DNA from: Natranaerovirga hydrolytica
GTDB lineage: Bacteria; Bacillota; Clostridia; Lachnospirales; DSM-24629
DNA: 64,000 nt
Assembly: GCF_004339095.1 (NCBI RefSeq)
Contig: NZ_SMGQ01000016.1
Location: 1-64,000, forward strand
Reading direction: 5' to 3'
This document shows positions 59,342-64,000 of the stretch, piece after piece. The notes under the pieces are model-generated. The model searched no databases and was not told where the DNA came from. It saw nothing but the letters and a program-made list of their open reading frames with translations. Within the stretch, counting starts at the first letter, position 1. Each line of letters begins with the position of its first letter. The translations under genes were made by a program, and so were the position numbers.

Positions 59342-62220
59342 TGGCTCGCATTATTCTCAAGTGTCCCTACCTAAAAGGTGGAAAAGAAAAAGCAGCTCAT
59401 TTAAATAATCTCGTCAAATATATTGCTACCCGTGACGGTGTGGAAAAAATGGAAAGCAGTCATAATCTCTGGCACTCTACTAAAAAGCAAAAGGATTTGA
59501 TTGCAGAAATACTCCGAGAGTTTCCTGATGCAAAGGATTTATTTGAATATGAGGATTACTGTGAAAATCCAAACCGGGGAAATGCTTCTGAATTTATTAC
59601 CATCGCATTGGAGCAGAACCTTGATAAAATCGGTGATGGAGAAAGATATCTAAACTACATTGCAAACCGTCCTCGTGTGGAAAAGCTTGATAGCCATGGT
59701 TTGTTTACCTCAGGTGATGAGCCGCTGATTTTATCACAGGTGGCTGATGAAGTGGCTGGCCACACCGGAAATGTGTGGACACCGATTATTTCCCTGCGCC
59801 GTGAGGATGCTGCCCGGCTGGGCTATGATAATGCAACTGCATGGAAGGCTTTGCTTTCTGAAAAGGCTATAGAGATAGCGGAGAATCTGAAAATCCATCC
59901 TGACCATCTGAAATGGTATGCCGCCTTTCATAACGAATCTCACCATCCGCACATTCACATGATTTGCTACAGTACCGACCCAAGAGAGGGCTACCTCACC
60001 AAGCGGGGCATCAAAAAGATGAAGTCCTCTCTGGCAAATGATATTTTTTGTCAAGAGCTCATTCCGCTCTATAAAGAAAAGACCCAGCAGAGAGATAACC
60101 TAAAAGAACAGGCTGCCCAATCCATGCAGAAACTAATTGGTCAAATGAAAAGTGGTGTTCTGCAAAGCGACCGCATGGAGCAGCTCATCACACACCTTGC
60201 CCAGCGTCTGCAAAACACCGCAGGTAAAAAACAGTACGGTTATCTTAAGGCAGACCTGAAAAATATCGTGGATGAAATTGTAGATGAGCTTGCCAAAGAT
60301 AACCGTGTGGCAGAAGCCTACCGTCTATGGTGGGAAGTTAGGGGCAGGATTGAATCCATCTACACCGAAACGCCATCTGAGCTGCCACCTCTTTCCCGCT
60401 GCAATGATTTTAAATCCATCCGCAACATGGTTATTCAGGAGGCTTTGCTGATTGGAAACATGACCTTTGAGGAACCAGTATCGATGGAAACAGTGCTGCC
60501 GGAACCGGAGAACGATTTGGAGATATCCGTCTTTGATACGGAGGATGAAACATCTCCGGAGTTTGAAGACGGTGGTGATGAAGAGCAATTCTCAAAGCAT
60601 AAACGGTTTACCGATCAAAAGTCCTCTAACTCATGGTGGACGGATGATTACAAAGAAGCAAAGCAATATTTGTACGGTGATGAAGATGCCGGAGTCCTGC
60701 AGAACTTTGAAAAAGCCCGTGAGCTTTTTCTTGCGGAAGCACAAAGGGATAATCCCCTCGCCCTGTATGATCTTGGACGAATGGCTGCCGATGGTCTTGG
60801 CGGTGAAGCAGATGCTAAGGAAGCCTATCAATGGTATGAAAAGGCTCTTACTGTTTTTCATGCAGCAGAGGACGAGAAACCTTGGAAATATACCGAATAC
60901 CGTATTGGTAAAATGTATGCCGCAGGGCTTGGCACAGACAAAGATTATTTGCAGGCAGCAGACTGGTTCACCCTGTCCGCAGATGAGAATTATAAGTATG
61001 CACAGTATTCCCTTGGCGGTCTTTACTACCATGGCAAGGGGGTGGAGCAGGATCATGAAACAGCCTTTGCTCTTTATACCCAATCAGGAAATCAGAGCTT
61101 TCCCTATGCCAGCTTTGAGCTTGGGAAAATGCTGCGGGATGGTATTGGTTGTGAAACTGATCAGCAAGAATCTGACCGCCGCTTCAAGGAAGCCTTTCTC
61201 GGCTTTGTGTCCTTAGAGAAAAAGAGTCATGATGATAAGCTCCAGTACCGTTTGGGCTGTATGCTTCTAAATGGCATTGGTACAGAAAAGGATGAAATCA
61301 GAGCAAAGGAATATTTTAGACAGGCGGCATCCGTAGGAAATCCCTTTGCCTGCTACCAGCTTGCAAAACTCATCCTTGCAGGTGAAAATGTTCCGCCCCA
61401 GGAAGTAGAAAAAGCCCTCGGTTATCTTAATAAAGCAGTGGAGACTGAGAATCCCTATGCTGCATATTTTCTCGGAAAGCTCTATGAAAATGGCCAGTAC
61501 CTTCCACAGAATACTGCTGAGGCGGTGCGGCTCTATACCTTGTCGGCAGAACAGGACAATGACTTCGCCGCATATCGGCTCGGCAAGCTGTACCTCGGCG
61601 GTGAAGGGGTACTGAAGGATGTGGAGTCTGCCATCCGATGGCTGACTTTTGCCGCAGACAGAAAAAATCAGTTTGCTGAATATGCCCTGGGCAATCTTTA
61701 CCTCAAAGGAGAAGATATGCCGCAAGATATCCCAAAGGCTCTGGAATATTTAAAACGGTCTGCAGTTCAGGGCAACCAGTTTGCACAATACCGGCTGGGC
61801 AAGCTTTATCTCATGAGTGAAGATGTGAAAAAGGATACACAGACAGCCTTGCAATTTCTGATAGATGCCGCCGAACAAAACAATCAATATGCACAATATA
61901 CCCTTGGCAAGCTCTATCTAATGGGGAAAGATGTGACGAGGGATAAGGATACTGCTGTCCGCTGGCTTACTCTCTCAGCAGCACAAGGCAATCTATATGC
62001 CCAATTTTTCCTTGACCATATGGATTATTTCAGAGAACCCTCTGCTCTGCTGGCGGGAACAAGGCTTTTACATCATATGAGCCGTATTTTTTCAGATAAT
62101 ACACCACCGCTCAAAACTTCCGGGCAGCGAACGGACCGTAAGCTCCTTCGCAAGCTCCGTGAGAAAAAGAGAGCCCAGGGTCATGCCAGAGATGACTATG
62201 AACAAAATATGTCGCTATAA
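59341..62220 (+). CDS. MobP-type relaxase fused to Sel1-like repeats
   Basis: 959 residues. N-terminal relaxase domain (about 1-260) with the metal-binding HHPHIHM at 201-207 and YIATRDGVEK near the N-terminus. A helical linker with acidic stretch (about 260-435), then about 12-13 Sel1-like repeats (about 440-900; units such as A-x-Y-x-LGKLYL-x-G-x-x-V-x-x-D), ending with a basic tail HARDDYEQNMSL. Nicks oriT and pilots the strand through the channel. The repeats probably bind proteins. Homologous SEL1-relaxases are known in Firmicutes MobP3 families. Confidence 0.88.
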   Translation: MARIILKCPYLKGGKEKAAHLNNLVKYIATRDGVEKMESSHNLWHSTKKQKDLIAEILREFPDAKDLFEYEDYCENPNRGNASEFITIALEQNLDKIGDGERYLNYIANRPRVEKLDSHGLFTSGDEPLILSQVADEVAGHTGNVWTPIISLRREDAARLGYDNATAWKALLSEKAIEIAENLKIHPDHLKWYAAFHNESHHPHIHMICYSTDPREGYLTKRGIKKMKSSLANDIFCQELIPLYKEKTQQRDNLKEQAAQSMQKLIGQMKSGVLQSDRMEQLITHLAQRLQNTAGKKQYGYLKADLKNIVDEIVDELAKDNRVAEAYRLWWEVRGRIESIYTETPSELPPLSRCNDFKSIRNMVIQEALLIGNMTFEEPVSMETVLPEPENDLEISVFDTEDETSPEFEDGGDEEQFSKHKRFTDQKSSNSWWTDDYKEAKQYLYGDEDAGVLQNFEKARELFLAEAQRDNPLALYDLGRMAADGLGGEADAKEAYQWYEKALTVFHAAEDEKPWKYTEYRIGKMYAAGLGTDKDYLQAADWFTLSADENYKYAQYSLGGLYYHGKGVEQDHETAFALYTQSGNQSFPYASFELGKMLRDGIGCETDQQESDRRFKEAFLGFVSLEKKSHDDKLQYRLGCMLLNGIGTEKDEIRAKEYFRQAASVGNPFACYQLAKLILAGENVPPQEVEKALGYLNKAVETENPYAAYFLGKLYENGQYLPQNTAEAVRLYTLSAEQDNDFAAYRLGKLYLGGEGVLKDVESAIRWLTFAADRKNQFAEYALGNLYLKGEDMPQDIPKALEYLKRSAVQGNQFAQYRLGKLYLMSEDVKKDTQTALQFLIDAAEQNNQYAQYTLGKLYLMGKDVTRDKDTAVRWLTLSAAQGNLYAQFFLDHMDYFREPSALLAGTRLLHHMSRIFSDNTPPLKTSGQRTDRKLLRKLREKKRAQGHARDDYEQNMSL

Positions 62221-62236
62221 GGATTGGAGGATACAA

Positions 62237-62356
62237 GTGAAAAAACGGAAAAATAAAATGAAAGAGATATCTTGCAAGAAAAAGATTCTGCAAAACCATT
62301 GCCGTCCTATAAAAAGGGCGGCTTTTTTTCATAGAATTGGTACTCGCCATAAATAG
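62237..62356 (+). CDS. Possible very basic 39-residue peptide
   Basis: GTG 62237 has GGAGG 6 nt upstream. It reads MKKRKNKMKEISCKKKILQN and ends RIGTRHK: extremely Lys/Arg-rich. The terminator at 62301-62329 lies inside it, which speaks against it being a real gene. Low confidence. Confidence 0.25.
   Translation: MKKRKNKMKEISCKKKILQNHCRPIKRAAFFHRIGTRHK
62301..62329 (+). terminator. Terminator after the relaxase gene
   Basis: GCCGTCC (62301-62307) pairs with GGGCGGC (62316-62322) over an 8-nt loop, then seven T. Confidence 0.75.
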
Positions 62357-62367
62357 GAGGTGGGATT

Positions 62368-63312
62368 ATGGGTGTCTATGTACATTTTACAGATGAACAG
62401 AAACAGCGTGCCAACAATGTTGACCTTGTCGCTTTCTTGGAAATGAAGGGTGAAAACCTGATGAGAGCCGGCAGAGAAAAGCGTCTTGCCTCCGACCGCA
62501 GTATCACCATTCGGGGAAATGAGTGGTACGACCATTCAGCAGAAAAAGGCGGGTATGCCATAGACTTTGTGAAGCAGTTTTACGGTCTTTCCTTTCCCGA
62601 AGCGGTGACTATACTATTGGGCGGTGAACAGGGTGAAGTGTATCGCCCTGCCACGCAGAAGAAGCAAGAGACGAAAAAACCCTTTGCCCTTCCGAACCCG
62701 AACAGCGATATGCGCCGGGTCTATGCTTATCTAATAAAAACCCGTCACATTGACCGTGGGGTAATCAATTACTTTGCCAAGGCAAAGCTATTGTACGAGA
62801 GCTGTGAAAAATCCAAGGACGGTACGAAGGAATATCACAATGCAGTCTTTGTGGGACTTGATGAAAATGGTGTTCCCCGCCACGCTCATAAGCGAGGACT
62901 CTATACTCAGGGGGTGGGCTTTAAGGGAAATGTAGATGGCTGTGATCCTCGGTACAGTTATCACTGGGTTGGAGAAAGTGATAGGCTATATGTTTTTGAA
63001 GCGCCCATTGATTTACTTTCCTATATTACTCTGCATCCTCAGAACTGGCAGCAACACAGCTATGTGGCTCTCTGCGGTGTAGGCAGTCAGGCAATGATGT
63101 GGATGCTGGAGCAATGCCCGCAGTGTTGTCAGGTCTCGCTCTGCCTGGATAACGATGAAGCCGGACATCAAGCAAGCGAAAGGCTGAAACAACAGCTCAT
63201 GGAAAAGGGCTATACTTCTGAACGGCTTATGTCTCAGGGAAAGGACTGGAATGATGATTTAGCCGCTGGGCTGCAACAGAGGCAGAGTGGATTTGAAATG
63301 AGGATGGCATAG
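62368..63312 (+). CDS. Toprim-domain, DUF3991 primase-like protein
   Basis: 314 residues; AGGAGGTGGG upstream. N-terminal DUF3991-like part (DLVAFLEMKGENLMRAG; EWYDHSAEKGGYAIDFVKQF), and a toprim domain with the acidic motif SLCLDNDEAGHQA near residue 255. Probably primes or processes the transferred strand in the recipient. The zinc-finger of DnaG is not present. Confidence 0.87.
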   Translation: MGVYVHFTDEQKQRANNVDLVAFLEMKGENLMRAGREKRLASDRSITIRGNEWYDHSAEKGGYAIDFVKQFYGLSFPEAVTILLGGEQGEVYRPATQKKQETKKPFALPNPNSDMRRVYAYLIKTRHIDRGVINYFAKAKLLYESCEKSKDGTKEYHNAVFVGLDENGVPRHAHKRGLYTQGVGFKGNVDGCDPRYSYHWVGESDRLYVFEAPIDLLSYITLHPQNWQQHSYVALCGVGSQAMMWMLEQCPQCCQVSLCLDNDEAGHQASERLKQQLMEKGYTSERLMSQGKDWNDDLAAGLQQRQSGFEMRMA

Positions 63313-63362
63313 AAAAACTGCATTGGCAATGAAACAGTCCATTAAATTGAAAGGAGTCTCTC

Positions 63363-64000
63363 ATGACAACACAAATTTATACCTTAATTGCAGCGGCGGC
63401 CGTGATGTTTTCAGTCATTGGCGGCCTTTCTCTTTTAGCTCACTATTATACCTTAAACGGTATCAAATCCCGCACGGTAGGTGATGGACAGCATGGTACT
63501 GCACGCTTTTCCACAAAGCAGGAAATCAAAACCACCTATAAGCATATCCCATTCCGACCGAATCTGTGGAGGCAGGGGCAGAATCTCCCCTCTGCAGATG
63601 AACAAGGAATTATCCTTGGCAGCACAGGGACAAAGAACAAGGTAACAGCTTTGGTAGACACTGACGATATCCACTGTTTGATGATTGGCGCATCCGGGGT
63701 GGGTAAAACAGCATTCTTTCTGTACCCAAATTTGGAATATGCCTGTGCCTCCGGGATGAGCTTTCTGACCACTGATACCAAGGGTGATCTCTACCGAAAC
63801 TATGGAGCCATTGCCCGTGACCATTACGGTTACCATGTTGCGGTGATTGACCTGAGAAATCCCACCCGTTCCGACGGCAACAATATGCTCCATCTGGTGA
63901 ACACCTATATGGATCAGTACCTTGCCGATGAAAACAATCTTGTGGCAAAGGCAAAGGCTGAGAAATATGCCAAGATTATCTCCAAGACCATCATCAATGC
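63363..64000 (+). CDS. VirD4/TraG-type coupling protein (partial, runs off the window)
   Basis: 212 residues visible; open to the edge. GAAAGGAG upstream of ATG 63363. One or two N-terminal membrane segments (about 3-28), GTARFSTKQEI, Walker A MIGASGVGKTAFF (about residue 108) and the adjacent LTTDTKGDLYRNYG, the standard start of the T4CP ATPase. Brings the relaxase-DNA complex to the channel. Confidence 0.95.
   Translation, partial: MTTQIYTLIAAAAVMFSVIGGLSLLAHYYTLNGIKSRTVGDGQHGTARFSTKQEIKTTYKHIPFRPNLWRQGQNLPSADEQGIILGSTGTKNKVTALVDTDDIHCLMIGASGVGKTAFFLYPNLEYACASGMSFLTTDTKGDLYRNYGAIARDHYGYHVAVIDLRNPTRSDGNNMLHLVNTYMDQYLADENNLVAKAKAEKYAKIISKTIIN

Larger units (their letters stand above)
29590..64000. 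mobile_element. Integrative and conjugative element, left part (continues beyond the window)
   Basis: From about 29.6 kb the base composition and codon use differ clearly from the AT-rich host. All genes are of ICE kinds: DUF4314, YodL and SpoVG accessory proteins, two DNA methyltransferases, a complete Tad-type pilus locus, VirB2/B3/B4/B6-like, NlpC/P60, MobC, relaxase, toprim primase and VirD4. Gene families and T4SS layout recall the Tn1549/CTn-type elements of Clostridia. The right end, the recombinase and any cargo resistance genes are outside the window. The left boundary is approximate. Confidence 0.93.

Noticed and set aside
60467-61216. 249-codon frame overlapping the Sel1 part of the relaxase
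   Set aside because: Plus-one shadow created by the repeated codon pattern of the Sel1 units; no ribosome site.

Overview
The window suggests a low-GC, spore-former-type Clostridia chromosome (Lachnospirales-like AT-rich codon use, AGGAGG ribosome sites, MutS2, CheX, VanW-family and YhaM proteins) carrying the left part of a large integrative and conjugative element (ICE). I cannot name the species. The first 29.6 kb is host DNA, visibly AT-rich. From about 29.6 kb to the right edge the composition and codon use become clearly more GC-rich and nearly every gene belongs to an ICE.

Host part. The window opens in the 3' end of a 16S rRNA whose helix 44 carries an extra hairpin-folding segment of about 165 nt. 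No 23S or 5S gene follows; six tRNA genes (Tyr, Leu, Phe, Gly, Gly, Gln) follow instead. Then come an L,D-transpeptidase, a very large lipoprotein, a B12-binding radical SAM protein, a repair/housekeeping block (nth, Nudix, DEDDh exonuclease, truA), and prephenate dehydratase (minus strand). Next is a DAHP synthase gene preceded by a short peptide gene with 13 aromatic residues out of 18 and an intrinsic terminator, which is the layout of a translation-sensing attenuator. After that come a VanW-family protein, an AIR-synthase-like protein with an Lrp regulator and an aminotransferase, a Fur/PerR-like regulator, cheX, trmL, a minus-strand operon (GNAT, mutS2, response regulator, histidine kinase), an envelope block (M23 peptidase, bactofilin, HtrA protease), yhaM and rlmD. 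The last codons of rlmD change to ICE-like codon use, so the element appears to sit in the 3' end of rlmD and to have replaced its tail.

ICE part. (1) 29.9-34.7 kb: small accessory proteins (DUF4314, YodL, SpoVG, wHTH, Cys-rich/AbrB-like) and a DNA adenine methylase. (2) 34.0-45.3 kb: a Gram-positive Tad/Flp-type pilus locus: two near-identical small pilin-like proteins, an SLH-anchored 1306-residue repeat adhesin, prepilin peptidase, CpaB, TadZ/CpaE-like ATPase, CpaF/TadA ATPase, TadB, TadC and two TadE-like pseudopilins. (3) 45.4-57.9 kb: the type IV secretion/mating core (VirB2-like, VirB6-like, PrgI/VirB3-like, split VirB4, NlpC/P60 hydrolase), mixed with a large C5-cytosine methyltransferase, a DUF4406 protein and an amidoligase-GGCT pair. 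(4) 58.2-63.3 kb: a frameshifted small gene, a 470-bp structured non-coding region with three GGTGCTGT repeats that is the best oriT candidate, MobC, a relaxase fused to Sel1 repeats, and a toprim primase-like protein. (5) A VirD4/TraG coupling protein runs off the right edge. No recombinase is visible; it should lie beyond the window.

How they may work together (inference): the Tad pilus and SLH adhesin would make cell contact, the VirB/VirD4 channel with its wall hydrolase would move the relaxase-bound strand, and the methyltransferases would protect the incoming DNA. Several otherwise unrelated ICE proteins, including the relaxase, share short Met-rich or NLFxxGGL carboxy-terminal tails. 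Intrinsic terminators interrupt the co-directional ICE gene series repeatedly, which suggests either many internal promoters or processive antitermination.
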